DNA from: a virus
DNA: 64,000 nucleotides
Strand: one strand, 5' to 3'
IMG/VR virus record: IMGVR_UViG_3300021365_000004
Span: 62,001 to 126,000 of that record
In this document: positions 41,643 through 51,647 of the stretch, one piece after another
Layout: every line of letters begins with the position of its first letter
Position numbering within the stretch: the first letter of the stretch is position 1
Position numbers and translations under genes: made by a program
Notes under the pieces: generated by a model
Databases searched by the model: none
Told to the model about the DNA's origin: nothing
The model's input: only the letters and a program-made list of their open reading frames with translations

Positions 41643-42947
41643 TTACAGAATGTTAGACACTGCCATCTTTCTGTAGTACTGGTTAGTTCCAGCGGATGCA
41701 AGTCCGTCAGCAGGTGTAGCACCTACGAATGGATTTGAAACCATACCATATCTAGTTTTGAAACCGATTTTTGGTTGGAATGTGTTCTCACCTACTGCAC
41801 GAACCATTTGTAATGGAACGTATGGGCAATAGAAAAGACCAGCATCATAAGGGTTAGTTCCTCTATAACCTACTGTTAAGTAGTCAACACCAGCATATGG
41901 GTCAACATATACTTTAACTCTTCCGTTTAGAAGACCAGCAAAAGTATTACCAGTATCGTCAACGTTTAAGTTTGTGTTAAGAGCAGGAGTGTAATCTAAT
42001 ACACCTGCCATTGAAAGAGCAGAAGCTACATCAGATGAACATAGGATAAAGTTACCTTTTCCTCTACGTGTATCTTTAGCGATGAAGTTTGATTCTCTTT
42101 CGATTTGGAACAATAATCCTTTGAATTTCTCAACAGACCATCTACCGTTAGCATCAACGTCTAGGTTGAAAGTACCTGCTGAAGCTGTTGAAGCTGCACC
42201 AGTTTTTGCTTGTAAGTTAACATTTCTGATAACTTCACGGTTGATTTCTGCAAGAATTTCTGATGAAAGAATATTTGCAAGTTCTGATTCTGCGTCAAGA
42301 CCGTGGATTGCTTTGAGGTCTTGTGCAAGTTCGAGTGTGTACTCAGCTTTTAATGCTCTGGATTTAGCAGTGACAGTAGCTTTCTCGATTGAGAATGCCA
42401 TCTCTGCAAAGTGATTTCCTGCTCCATCACCTAATGCTTCAGCAGAAGCAGTACTCATACCACCACTTGTAGTGGATGCGTATGAAGGAGATGATGTGTC
42501 GAAAGGGTCACCTATTGGGTCTGAACCTAGTGAAGTACCTGTTCCTTGAGGAGATGCAGAGTAATCAGTTCTTGCTTCGTTATGAAGTGCTTCTGATTTT
42601 GCAGCTCTATCGGCGTCAGTATCATCGTTATATCTTGCTTTCATAGCAAAGATAAGTCCAGTTGGGCCTGTCATTGGTTGAACACCACAAATGTCGTATG
42701 CAACGAGATTTGGCATAGCACGTCTTACTAATGAAATCAAAATAGGATTCCAGTTTGCAACCGCGCTTCCAGTAGCATTTAAAGGTGCTGCTTCTTCCAA
42801 GTTTCCTTGCTCTTCGAAAAGGGCCTTCTCTTGGTTTTCAAGAATAACAGCAGTAACAGCACGCTTGTAGTTGTCTTCGATTTTTGGTAAATCGGAGTGT
42901 TCTAGAATCGGCTCCCACTTTTCTTGTAAGTTTTCTGATAAAAACAT
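41643..42947 (-). CDS. 23: Major capsid protein gp23
   Basis: 434 residues. The N-terminus WEPILEHSDLPKI and the body LVRRAMPNLVAYDICGVQPMTGPTG match T4-like gp23; the C-terminus has KIGFKTRYGMVSNPF. The first part (about 60 residues) would be removed by the gp21 protease after ...E sites. AAAGGA precedes the ATG. Confidence 0.97.
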   Translation of the reverse strand: MFLSENLQEKWEPILEHSDLPKIEDNYKRAVTAVILENQEKALFEEQGNLEEAAPLNATGSAVANWNPILISLVRRAMPNLVAYDICGVQPMTGPTGLIFAMKARYNDDTDADRAAKSEALHNEARTDYSASPQGTGTSLGSDPIGDPFDTSSPSYASTTSGGMSTASAEALGDGAGNHFAEMAFSIEKATVTAKSRALKAEYTLELAQDLKAIHGLDAESELANILSSEILAEINREVIRNVNLQAKTGAASTASAGTFNLDVDANGRWSVEKFKGLLFQIERESNFIAKDTRRGKGNFILCSSDVASALSMAGVLDYTPALNTNLNVDDTGNTFAGLLNGRVKVYVDPYAGVDYLTVGYRGTNPYDAGLFYCPYVPLQMVRAVGENTFQPKIGFKTRYGMVSNPFVGATPADGLASAGTNQYYRKMAVSNIL

Positions 42948-42965
42948 TTTATTTTTCCTTTAAAT

Positions 42966-44306
42966 TTAACCTAATGGTTTTAGTTTAGTTATTGCTTGAG
43001 TGTACTGTTGCATGTCGGGAGCAAGTAGTGGTTCTTTCTTTTCATCAAGTTCCCCTGTTCCTTCTTCTACAATAGTATCCTCAACTAGTTTATCACTTTC
43101 TTTTGGAAAGTAAGCTTCAGCGATTTCTGCAATCTTCTCAGCGAAGTCTGCTTCATCTTTGAAGTCTACACCATTAGATAATGATTCTAGCTTCTCTTTT
43201 TGTGACTCGGACAAACTGTCACCAGCTGCCTTAACCACGTTACTTCTCTTGAGGGCATCTAACTCTTCTGTGATATCAATATTTTTACTGACTTCACCAT
43301 CAAGCTTTTGCTCCATCTCATCGAGACGATTTGCGAGTTCATCGATAACGTTGTACTTATCTTCTGGCACGTCAACATAGTGTTCTGTGAACAATGTTTT
43401 CAAACCATCGATGAAGTTCTCTGTCATCTCTGCTCTCAATCCTCTTTCTATTGCAAGTTCGTTTTCTTTCGTCCACTCGTCTGCAACATATGAAAGATAT
43501 TTGTCAACGCCTTCTGCGAGGTCAGCTTTGACTTTTTCCACTGAGGATTTTAATTCTTCTGAATATTGGGTTTCTAAAGACTCTTTAATCTCTTCTACTT
43601 TAGATGAGACTGCAGCCTTGAAGATAGTTCTTGCTTTCTCAGCACTTTCTTCTGAAAGGTCTAGTGCTTCAGAGATTTTAGATAGGTCGTCTTCTACTTC
43701 AATCTCGACTAGGTTTGCTTCGAGCTCTGCAGAAGTTTCTTCGTCAACGATTTCCTCTTTGACTTCTTCTTCCTCTTCTTCCTTTTCAGACCACTTTTCA
43801 GCAAGTTCTGCAACTGCTTCTTCGTCCATAGACTTTAGTGATTCTACAATTTTTCTAGCTACTTCTGCTTTAGTCAAGGTCTCGTCAACTTCGTCTTCTG
43901 AAATAGAACTGAATCTACTTTGAAGTTCTTCCTTAGTCATTTCCTTCATGTTGTTGACGATAGCTTTGATTGATTCCATTTTTGTTGCCTTAACAACATC
44001 TTTAGACTCTTCTTCTTCTGAAACTTTTGCAAGTTTAGGTTGACTGTCACCTTTTCCAGCATTCTTTTGATGTGCATCACCACTAACTGGTTTCACATTC
44101 TCTGCTTTCTTTTGTGCATCAACTGCTTTGTCAACAGGATTTTCTTCGGGTTTGACGACTTCAGCTTTACCGCTTTCGATTTTCTCGGCATCTGATGAAC
44201 CTTGCTTAACAGGTTTCGCGTCACCTTTTTGAGCACCGTCTGTAGGTTGCTTCTCTTCAGAAACTTCTACTTCTGTACTTTCTAGGTTATTTTCTAACTC
44301 TGCCAT
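42966..44306 (-). CDS. 22: Prohead scaffold gp22
   Basis: 446 residues, extremely Glu/Lys/Ser-rich and helical, as expected of the scaffold core. The end MQQYTQAITKLKPLG is typical. It is much longer than T4 gp22 (269): the N-terminal ~150 residues are a low-complexity Lys/Glu/Pro extension. AGGAG precedes the ATG; a perfect late promoter lies 28 bp upstream. Confidence 0.88.
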   Translation of the reverse strand: MAELENNLESTEVEVSEEKQPTDGAQKGDAKPVKQGSSDAEKIESGKAEVVKPEENPVDKAVDAQKKAENVKPVSGDAHQKNAGKGDSQPKLAKVSEEEESKDVVKATKMESIKAIVNNMKEMTKEELQSRFSSISEDEVDETLTKAEVARKIVESLKSMDEEAVAELAEKWSEKEEEEEEVKEEIVDEETSAELEANLVEIEVEDDLSKISEALDLSEESAEKARTIFKAAVSSKVEEIKESLETQYSEELKSSVEKVKADLAEGVDKYLSYVADEWTKENELAIERGLRAEMTENFIDGLKTLFTEHYVDVPEDKYNVIDELANRLDEMEQKLDGEVSKNIDITEELDALKRSNVVKAAGDSLSESQKEKLESLSNGVDFKDEADFAEKIAEIAEAYFPKESDKLVEDTIVEEGTGELDEKKEPLLAPDMQQYTQAITKLKPLG

Positions 44307-44334
44307 GTTTTTCTCCTGTTTGAGTTTACTTTTT

Positions 44335-44342
44335 TATTTATA
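44335..44342 (-). promoter_or_regulatory. Late promoter TATAAATA of gp22-gp23
   Basis: A perfect match, just after the gp21 stop; a leader of about 24 nt with AGGAG. Confidence 0.8.
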
Positions 44343-44344
44343 TG

Positions 44345-44998
44345 TTATAGGCTTTCAACAAACCTTTTCCATAGATTTAACTTGGTTTCTTCCAATTTAT
44401 TCAGTTTTGCACCCCTTAATTCGGTTCGCATCTGCTCTGAATCAACTGCTTTCAATATACCATTAGACATAATCCACTCTACACCTTCGTATATACCTTC
44501 AACGAAGGCCTCGGGTGCAGAAGGGTCTGCAACTATATCGGCTGCTGTTGCTAATTGAAAGTCCCCTTTCACGTATTGAGCTCCACCTTTTTCTTCCAAG
44601 GAACCTAATCCTCTAGATGATACTCCTAGTTTGGCACCGTCATCAATCAAATTTCTTACGATTTGACCGTTTGGTGTGCTCAAAATCTTTGCACGTCCCA
44701 CATAATTGTTACCATCTTCTTCTAAAGATGTGATTAAGTGTGACACTTTGTCAAGATTAATAGTCGGGCCCTCGGGATGTCCGAGTTCTCCAAATGCTCT
44801 ATCTTTCTCAACGAATTCTTTTCTGTAACGGTTTACTTCTTTTTCCATTATCTCTTTAGGATATACACGGCCGTTACGGTTCTTAATTTCAGACTGCATG
44901 AAAACACCTTCGATGAAGTATTCCTTCTGTCCCTTTGCGTTTTCTTCAATGACAACTGGTGTCATTTGATAATCGTTATACTCTGATATTAATTTCAT
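44345..44998 (-). CDS. 21: Prohead protease gp21
   Basis: 217 residues. EGVFMQSEIKNRNGRVYPKEIM and FGELGHPEGPTINLDKVSH (catalytic His in the GHP motif), then AKLGVSSRGLG (catalytic Ser), match the T4 gp21/U9 protease. It cleaves scaffold and gp23 during maturation. Confidence 0.94.
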   Translation of the reverse strand: MKLISEYNDYQMTPVVIEENAKGQKEYFIEGVFMQSEIKNRNGRVYPKEIMEKEVNRYRKEFVEKDRAFGELGHPEGPTINLDKVSHLITSLEEDGNNYVGRAKILSTPNGQIVRNLIDDGAKLGVSSRGLGSLEEKGGAQYVKGDFQLATAADIVADPSAPEAFVEGIYEGVEWIMSNGILKAVDSEQMRTELRGAKLNKLEETKLNLWKRFVESL

Positions 44999-45284
44999 GT
45001 ATTATTTCCTCTATGTTTATTCCTTCTTCAGACATGTTTGACATAATCTTTCTAATGTCTTTCATCTCTTTTTCAGCAGATTTCAAATCTTTGTAAGGTG
45101 AATCACCACTAAACAAATTCCCATCCATATAAACATCTACTTTATTTCTTTTATTCTGTACAAAAGAAACTGAAACTTTCTTTCCACCAATCTTTAAAAC
45201 ATCAACCTTGAGCTCCTTTGAACCACTAGGCAATTTTAGTTTTGCCTCGTTCAACTCAGATTGTACTGTTCTAAATGACTTCAC
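44976..45284 (-). CDS. Probable prohead core protein (gp68 position)
   Basis: 102 residues, Lys/Glu-rich, with a short beta central part (DVLKIGGKKVSVSFVQ) and a helical end. It overlaps gp21 by 23 bp. Position between gp67-like and gp21 is that of T4 gene 68, but sequence identity is not evident. Confidence 0.6.
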   Translation of the reverse strand: MKSFRTVQSELNEAKLKLPSGSKELKVDVLKIGGKKVSVSFVQNKRNKVDVYMDGNLFSGDSPYKDLKSAEKEMKDIRKIMSNMSEEGINIEEIIHEINIRV

Positions 45285-45285
45285 C

Positions 45286-45462
45286 TTACTCTCCTGTAGG
45301 TTCCTGTGGTGTATTCATCCAGTCGACTTGAGCATTAACTCTCTTCATGTCTACTGCATCTGCAGCTGCTTTCTTAATTCCATCACCGATAGAACCTTTT
45401 GCAGCTTCAAGTTGACCTGCTTCTATTTGGTCAACGATTTGTTTTGATATTTCACTACTCAT
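45286..45462 (-). CDS. 67: Prohead core protein gp67-like (58 aa)
   Basis: A 58-codon frame: MSSEISKQIVDQIEAGQLE then AKGSIGDGIKKAAADAV and a polar end. Size, helical character and position directly after gp20 match T4 gene 67, a small scaffold component. GGAG precedes the ATG. Confidence 0.68.
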   Translation of the reverse strand: MSSEISKQIVDQIEAGQLEAAKGSIGDGIKKAAADAVDMKRVNAQVDWMNTPQEPTGE

Positions 45463-45471
45463 AATTTACTC

Positions 45472-47010
45472 CTAAAAACCACCGAAGTCGTCATCGTCTT
45501 CGTTACCACCATCTTCATTGCCACCTTCATCTTTAATCTGTTGGTCAATGATACGGATATCTTCTTCTGTCTGTCTCAGTATATACTTTCTAACATACTC
45601 GTCTGAATAGTATTTACCAACATAGTCAGCTGCCTGTGAGAGAGTATCTAGTCTCTCTCTTAAAATTTCTGCATCCTTCAACTCTGTAAAATGGTTGTCG
45701 GTTGCATAATCATACAAGAGAAAGTCCTTGAATTTATCGAACTCTTCTCCTGTTACAATTTCCTTAAGTACTAATTGTGTCTTAAGAATATCTGTAAAAA
45801 CTCTTCCAAACTTCTTCTGAAGTCTGTTTGTGAACTTATTAAACTTAAGTTCATCTCTAGAAATCTCTGAAGCACGACCCATGTTAAACCCATTGTCTGC
45901 TTCCATTCTAGATGATGGTACATTAAGAGACTGATATAACTTCTTCTTAAAGTATTCTATATCATCTATATCTGCTAGGTTTTGTCCGCCTGGCAATGTA
46001 GTAATCTCTGTTCCTCTACCACCTTCTCTTCTAGGTAACCAAAAATCTTCTAACATACTCATATGTTTTCTATCATCTTTGATTTCACCTGTATCTGCAT
46101 TATAAACCAACTTGTTCTTGTATCGGTTCATTACATCAGCAAGATACTGTTCTGCCTTTGCCTTTGGAAGGTTACCTACGTCAATGTAGAATATTCTTCT
46201 TTCGGGAGCTCTTGATATCCTATAGATAACAAGTGCATCTTCCATCATTGATAACTGATTTGCAGTCTTCAATGCCTTGTGCAGATACCCGATGACTACA
46301 TTCTTAGTGTAGTCAAGTAATCCCGAAGTCGTATATGTAACTGCCTCGGGTGCAATTCGTACAGTGTTTCCTTCAGCTGCACTGGATTTATCAAATCCCT
46401 TATCATTGAAAACGAAAAACTCTTCTATCTTAGAAATCCTTTCGACCTTAGTCTTGGGGTCTCTTTCTTTCTCAATGTTTCTGACCTTCTTAATTTTAAT
46501 AGGGTCAATGTTTCTTAAATCTACTATTCCGCCTTTAGGATTTTTAGCGTTAACGACCTTATGGAAGTATACCCTTCCATCTACGTACCATTTTCGGAAA
46601 ATTTCATGAGAGTTCTGATTGAACTTCATCATTGATAGGATGTTGTAAAACTCGTTTTGTATCTTTGTTTTGATACTATCAGAGAGTTTAACATCTCTGA
46701 GGTCGAGTGTGACTATCCTATCAGAACTATCCGATGTGATACACTCATTAACTATATCTTCGATTGCAGAATCACATTCTGGCACCAAAGATACTTCACG
46801 ATATCTACGAATGAGTTCTGCCTCATTCTTGATACCACCTTCCATGTCGATGTAAGCACCGTATGCTCCACCACCCACGAAACCACTTTGTTGTTGAATG
46901 ACGGGCGTACCGTCATCGTCAACTGGTGGAACGAAAGAAGGTGCCTTCGGCAACTCCTTCGCTCTTAGTTCATCCCTTTTACGGGATATTTCAAATCCTA
47001 AAAATTCCAT
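45472..47010 (-). CDS. 20: Portal vertex protein gp20
   Basis: 512 residues. EAELIRRYREVSLVPECDSAIEDIV, GGKGTEIT-like RREGGRGTEITTLPGGQNL, and FNKFTNRLQKKF match T4-like portal. It forms the dodecameric DNA entry channel. The ATG is exactly 5 bp after a perfect TATAAATA, implying a leaderless late mRNA. Confidence 0.96.
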   Translation of the reverse strand: MEFLGFEISRKRDELRAKELPKAPSFVPPVDDDGTPVIQQQSGFVGGGAYGAYIDMEGGIKNEAELIRRYREVSLVPECDSAIEDIVNECITSDSSDRIVTLDLRDVKLSDSIKTKIQNEFYNILSMMKFNQNSHEIFRKWYVDGRVYFHKVVNAKNPKGGIVDLRNIDPIKIKKVRNIEKERDPKTKVERISKIEEFFVFNDKGFDKSSAAEGNTVRIAPEAVTYTTSGLLDYTKNVVIGYLHKALKTANQLSMMEDALVIYRISRAPERRIFYIDVGNLPKAKAEQYLADVMNRYKNKLVYNADTGEIKDDRKHMSMLEDFWLPRREGGRGTEITTLPGGQNLADIDDIEYFKKKLYQSLNVPSSRMEADNGFNMGRASEISRDELKFNKFTNRLQKKFGRVFTDILKTQLVLKEIVTGEEFDKFKDFLLYDYATDNHFTELKDAEILRERLDTLSQAADYVGKYYSDEYVRKYILRQTEEDIRIIDQQIKDEGGNEDGGNEDDDDFGGF

Positions 47011-47015
47011 ACTAT

Positions 47016-47023
47016 TATTTATA
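47016..47023 (-). promoter_or_regulatory. Late promoter TATAAATA of gp20
   Basis: A perfect late motif; the ATG begins where transcription should start. A small ACCAC/GTGGT hairpin lies just upstream, between the gp19 stop and the promoter. Confidence 0.75.
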
Positions 47024-47052
47024 CCACCTTAAAGTGGTGTTATTCACTGTTC

Positions 47053-47550
47053 TTAAAGAACTCTTTCCCAGTGAGAGAAGGTCAAATCAACTGTAAATTC
47101 CTCTACTGCATCTACTGTGTCATAACCTAATGTTATTTCACCGATGTTTTTAGGGAACATGTTGAAGAACTCATATCTCGCTAGTACAGAGTCGTCTTTG
47201 TTTAACTGTTCTACAAATGCTCTACTTAATAAGTAGTCCGTTGTTGTAGCACCTTCACCACTGTCCATTGCTTGAATTTCAGTCTGCCATGCTTCTAGAG
47301 CAGTTCTTGCTGAAAATTCCATGTCATTGATGATGGTTATTGACCAGTCTGCAAAAGTACGTTCTCCTGCTAGTTTAAGGTTATGTCCTCTAAAAGGAAT
47401 GATGACTTCGCCTAAAGTTCCTGCTGGGATGTTTGCACCCTTACACATGAACTCGATATTGTTACCAGCTCTAGGTAGGAATACTCTAAATCGGTTAGCT
47501 CTTGGGCCACCACCGACTAGTTGTGCTTTAAATTGGTCTATTGTTGCCAT
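47053..47550 (-). CDS. 19: Tail tube protein gp19
   Basis: 165 residues beginning MATIDQFKAQLVGGGPRANRF, with IPFRGHNLKLAGERTFADW, the gp19 hallmark. It forms the inner tail tube. AAGGAG precedes the ATG. Confidence 0.95.
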   Translation of the reverse strand: MATIDQFKAQLVGGGPRANRFRVFLPRAGNNIEFMCKGANIPAGTLGEVIIPFRGHNLKLAGERTFADWSITIINDMEFSARTALEAWQTEIQAMDSGEGATTTDYLLSRAFVEQLNKDDSVLARYEFFNMFPKNIGEITLGYDTVDAVEEFTVDLTFSHWERVL

Positions 47551-47561
47551 GTTTTATCTCC

Positions 47562-49556
47562 TTAAACTGCACCATATATTTCACTAAACTCAACCCCCGA
47601 CCTTGCAGCCACGAAGTTAAGAGTGATAAAGTTAATACTTCTAGAAGGTTTCACAAAGATAGAACATACAAATTCGTTTCTATCGATGACTGAATCAGTG
47701 TTGTTTGTTTCGTCACAAACTACTGAGAAATCTACTAGTCCTCTTCTGTTTTTAACATCTCTTAAGAAAGGTTCAACAGCTGCTCTAAATTGAGCTCTTG
47801 TGAATGCATCGTTGAATTCAAAGAGTTGTGATTTAGCTGCAGTTGATATTGCCTTTTCTAGGACGATGAACAGTCTTCTTACATTGATTCTGTCGAATGC
47901 AGAAGGACTTGTTAATGCAGTCTTATCACCATAAAGGATTGTACCTTGGCCTGGGAATGTTACTACTGGGTTAACTCTTGCTCTGTACAAGTCATCTCTT
48001 GATGATTGTGAAGGATTGAATGCAAGTTTTGTGATACCTAGGTATTGTCCTCTAGAGAATCCTGCTGGTGAGAACCATGCATCTCTAAGAAGGTCTGACC
48101 TTGCCATGATGCCTGCTGTGTGACCATTAGCTGGTACGTAACAGTACTTATCATTGAATCGGTCATACTGGTATGTCCAACCGCTGTCGATTACGGCATA
48201 TGAACTTGAAGACATTGTATTTGCAGTTGTAATGACGTTAGTTGCTTGTGTTGACTCTGAAGTAACACCAACAACGTCTGCACGTCTTGGAGAAACGATT
48301 GCAATACAATCCTTTCTATTTTCTGCAACTAATACTGCTTGGTTAGCAAGTGTTGTCCAGTCTGCAATTGTATCTTGGTCGACACCCAAACCGTTATCAG
48401 TTCTTGTTGAACCAACAATCAAGAATGAGATGTCATGTAAATCCCCATCTTTGAAATGGTCTTCCCATGCACCGTACTTCTGAGCTGCAGTTGGAGTTCT
48501 TCCATTTGCACCACCACTTAGTGAAGTAGTTGCTGGTAATGTTGGGAATAAGAAAGATGTTGTAGCAGATGCTAGGTGAGTTCTGTCTTGGTTTGCTGGT
48601 GTTATAATAGATGTATTATGTCCACTCCAGTATACCCATTCAGATTTGTTACCGATTACTTTCTTATAATAGTTTGAATTGTTTGCAGAATCTTTTGCAT
48701 CTGATGCCATTGACACGAATGCATATGTTTCTAAGATGCTGTGAGGTGTTCCACTGATTGTTCCATCTTCATCTGCAACTACAACGTGCATTTCGTCATT
48801 TGAACCACCAGCTGCAAGTGCAGATGCACTCTTGCCTGGAGCTTTGTCGAAAGATGCATAAAATTCCCAGTATCTATTGACTGCTGTTCCACTTGCCACT
48901 GTAGCAATTAGTCCTGTTCCTACTGGTTGATTTAATGCTTCGACTGTGATGTTGTCTGTGTTGATTGCTGTAATTCTGTACTGTTGTGTGACTGCACCGA
49001 ATGTGACGATGTCTCTTACTTTCAATAATACACCACCACCAGCTGCAAGAGTAATAACTGTTTGACCAGCTGCCTCTTCTCCACTAGTTGTAGTCGCTGC
49101 ATCATTGTAATATGCATCGGATGAAGCACATACTGAAACCTTAATTGAGTTACCTAATGCGCCTGGACATCTTGCAATCCATTGACCTACTGTTCCATTG
49201 AGAGCTCCACTCTCATATGATTGTACGTATTCGTCATGATTTTTAAGTAATGAAGCAGTTGACCCAGCACCGTTTGCACTTAACAAACCTGTGGAGTTAA
49301 CTCTTACTACTCTTAAAGATGAACCATACCTTAAAAATGCTTCTGCTGAATAGAAGTCTTCTGCTCCAGCGTTAGTATTAGCTGGTTCTGAAAACTCATC
49401 GACTAAACCCTTTGCGTCTGAAACTGTCTTTACTTCATCAACAGGGCCCCATTGAAATGAACCAGCGAAAGCACCACTTGTGCTTGATACTGCTGGTACA
49501 ACATTTGTAAGGTCAACTTCTTTGACCTGTACGCCTGGTGATACTTGAAATGCCAT
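47562..49556 (-). CDS. 18: Tail sheath protein gp18
   Basis: 664 residues beginning MAFQVSPGVQVKEVDLTNVVP. C-terminal FDRINVRRLFIVLEKAI and FSVVCDETNNT match the contractile sheath core. AGGAG precedes the ATG and a late promoter lies about 40 bp upstream. Confidence 0.96.
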   Translation of the reverse strand: MAFQVSPGVQVKEVDLTNVVPAVSSTSGAFAGSFQWGPVDEVKTVSDAKGLVDEFSEPANTNAGAEDFYSAEAFLRYGSSLRVVRVNSTGLLSANGAGSTASLLKNHDEYVQSYESGALNGTVGQWIARCPGALGNSIKVSVCASSDAYYNDAATTTSGEEAAGQTVITLAAGGGVLLKVRDIVTFGAVTQQYRITAINTDNITVEALNQPVGTGLIATVASGTAVNRYWEFYASFDKAPGKSASALAAGGSNDEMHVVVADEDGTISGTPHSILETYAFVSMASDAKDSANNSNYYKKVIGNKSEWVYWSGHNTSIITPANQDRTHLASATTSFLFPTLPATTSLSGGANGRTPTAAQKYGAWEDHFKDGDLHDISFLIVGSTRTDNGLGVDQDTIADWTTLANQAVLVAENRKDCIAIVSPRRADVVGVTSESTQATNVITTANTMSSSSYAVIDSGWTYQYDRFNDKYCYVPANGHTAGIMARSDLLRDAWFSPAGFSRGQYLGITKLAFNPSQSSRDDLYRARVNPVVTFPGQGTILYGDKTALTSPSAFDRINVRRLFIVLEKAISTAAKSQLFEFNDAFTRAQFRAAVEPFLRDVKNRRGLVDFSVVCDETNNTDSVIDRNEFVCSIFVKPSRSINFITLNFVAARSGVEFSEIYGAV

Positions 49557-49595
49557 ACTTTTTCTCCTGTTAATGTAAAAAGTTGTTTACTGTTT

Positions 49596-49603
49596 TATTT
49601 ATA
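49596..49603 (-). promoter_or_regulatory. Late promoter TATAAATA of gp18-gp19
   Basis: A perfect motif between gp17 and gp18 (83 bp gap); a leader of about 34 nt with AGGAG. The rest of the gap shows nothing further. Confidence 0.82.
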
Positions 49604-49639
49604 ACTTTTAATTTCCTACTAATAGCATTATTACTATTA

Positions 49640-51226
49640 CTACATGTTTTTGTGATACCATCTATCACCTTCATTGTCTACAAACGATGCAGCCTGTTCA
49701 GTTGGTTCTCCAAATACTCCTGCTGGAAGCAAGTCGTCTTGAATAATCTTCTGTTGTTCTGCATATAACAAGTCTTTAACTTGTGTATCTGTCAAGTGAT
49801 AAAAATATTCTGTGGTGATAAACCAACTAAACATGACAACATTCATTACCATGTCATCGTGATAACCTCTATCAGCTTCGAAACTAGTACCTTTATTTAT
49901 GAAGGTCATAAGTTCAGTGATTGTAGGTCTATCTACCAACTCCAATCTATGTTCTTCCAACAACTCTTTCATTGTAGAACAACCGATACGTTTAATCTTT
50001 CTCGACATTGTGACACCAATGTCTTCTGCTTTTGCAAAACCTTGAGTAAAGACGTTCTCGTACTCGATATCATAGTGTAATTGATTTGCCACCATAGCAC
50101 CTTCGTTATTATTCTCAATTATTACAATTGGTTTATTGTAAGGTGTTACAAACTTATTTATAATATCGGGGAAGAGAAGAGGACTTATCATATTGTCTCG
50201 ATACACAGCAACCTGTTTGAACGGCTGTGTGGAAACATCGAATATACTAAAAGTCGACCAATCCATTCCTCTACCCTTCGCAACATCAACTGTACAGATG
50301 TATTCGTGACCTTCTACTGGTCTATCATACATAACAAAACCATCCTTTTCATACTCTCCGTCAACTGCTTTCATCTCCAATAGTGTATTACTATTAATAA
50401 GAGTATTACCAGTTCCTAGGAATGAGTTACCATACTCTTGTTCAAACTGTGCTTCAGATGTGTTTGCAATAGTCTGTTCTTTCCATTCATCATCTCGGCC
50501 TGGCACATCAAACCAGTTAATAAGAAAGTCTTTGTACTCTGATTGTCCGTGTACTGCACTCTCATATATTTTATGAAACATATTACCAACACCGTTTGCA
50601 GTAGAGGTAATGATGACCTTAGACTCTTTACCCGATGTTACCACTGGATATGTTGCAGTATAGAAAGTTGCAGCGTCTTCTACGAATGCAAACTCATCTA
50701 GATATAGTAAGTTAATAGACATACCACGAATCGAACTTGAAGATGTCGCAGCTGCAACCACTTTACTATCATTTGCAAATTCAATTGACCCTTTGTTAAG
50801 AATCTTCACGCCTGGTTGAAGGAAAAATGGAACTGATTCTAGCATGGTAACAATACGTGCAATCATCTCTCTTGCAATTGCACCTTTGTTTGCAAGAACC
50901 GCTACAGTAACCTCGGGATGAAATACTAGATACCACAATAAGTATGCACATGATGTGATTGACTTACCACTCTGACGTGATGCAAGAACTACATTGAATC
51001 GATTGGTGTTGTAGTGATTTATAAGTTTGTCTTGATAACCACGGAGTTTGAATGGCACCATACCTTCATCTAGTGAGATAATCTGTGTGTAGTTTTCAAT
51101 GAAATGACAAGGGTCTTCAGAACACTTGACGTATTCTGCAAGTTCTTCTTTAGTATACTGGATATCAATCCCAGCTCTCTTGATGAGATTATTACCTAAG
51201 TACCCCTCATTTGTTGGTTGTACCAT
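49640..51226 (-). CDS. 17: Terminase large subunit gp17
   Basis: 528 residues. Walker A is VLASRQSGKS, Walker B is LLYLDEFAF, followed by VIITSTANG. The nuclease domain is marked by CTVDVAKGRGMD. It powers DNA packaging and cuts concatemers. It starts on the last base of gp16. Confidence 0.96.
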   Translation of the reverse strand: MVQPTNEGYLGNNLIKRAGIDIQYTKEELAEYVKCSEDPCHFIENYTQIISLDEGMVPFKLRGYQDKLINHYNTNRFNVVLASRQSGKSITSCAYLLWYLVFHPEVTVAVLANKGAIAREMIARIVTMLESVPFFLQPGVKILNKGSIEFANDSKVVAAATSSSSIRGMSINLLYLDEFAFVEDAATFYTATYPVVTSGKESKVIITSTANGVGNMFHKIYESAVHGQSEYKDFLINWFDVPGRDDEWKEQTIANTSEAQFEQEYGNSFLGTGNTLINSNTLLEMKAVDGEYEKDGFVMYDRPVEGHEYICTVDVAKGRGMDWSTFSIFDVSTQPFKQVAVYRDNMISPLLFPDIINKFVTPYNKPIVIIENNNEGAMVANQLHYDIEYENVFTQGFAKAEDIGVTMSRKIKRIGCSTMKELLEEHRLELVDRPTITELMTFINKGTSFEADRGYHDDMVMNVVMFSWFITTEYFYHLTDTQVKDLLYAEQQKIIQDDLLPAGVFGEPTEQAASFVDNEGDRWYHKNM

Positions 51227-51645
51227 TATTCTTTATTCTTTTTTAGAAACTTTTGTAGTTCTGAAGTTGAACCTACGTATAGGTGATTGTGTTGTGTACC
51301 AATTTTCTGACCTTCTTCGTCCTTTTCTAATTCTTTAATTTTCTTCTGTAGGTCTAAAAGTTTTTCTGCAGTATCACCGACTGTTTTCAGAAGCTGCCCA
51401 GCAACTTCGTATGCACGTGGATGTTCCGTTTCTTTTGCAACATCCAATATACCATCGATTGCATCTTGTCCACGCTCTACTAAACCATACAAGTTTTCAC
51501 GAGCATATTTGTAATCGTTTACTATGGATTCTCCCCTGTCTTTAGTAGTGGGAAGTTGTTTAGGAAGTATCTCTACCTCTTGTTTGATTTCAGTGTTGAT
51601 ATCTAGGATATCATCTAACTGTTTATCTATCGTATCTTTTGCCAT
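51226..51645 (-). CDS. 16: Terminase small subunit gp16
   Basis: 139 residues, helical. VNDYKYARENLYGLVERGQDAIDGIL matches T4 gp16, and the C-terminus NHLYVGSTSELQKFL is also typical. It recruits phage DNA for gp17. Confidence 0.9.
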   Translation of the reverse strand: MAKDTIDKQLDDILDINTEIKQEVEILPKQLPTTKDRGESIVNDYKYARENLYGLVERGQDAIDGILDVAKETEHPRAYEVAGQLLKTVGDTAEKLLDLQKKIKELEKDEEGQKIGTQHNHLYVGSTSELQKFLKKNKE

Positions 51646-51647
51646 TA

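Noticed and set aside
43387-43923. Plus-strand Ser-rich 178-codon frame
   Set aside because: It is an antisense shadow of the Glu/Lys-rich gp22 coding sequence (GAA/TTC codons give Ser/Phe).
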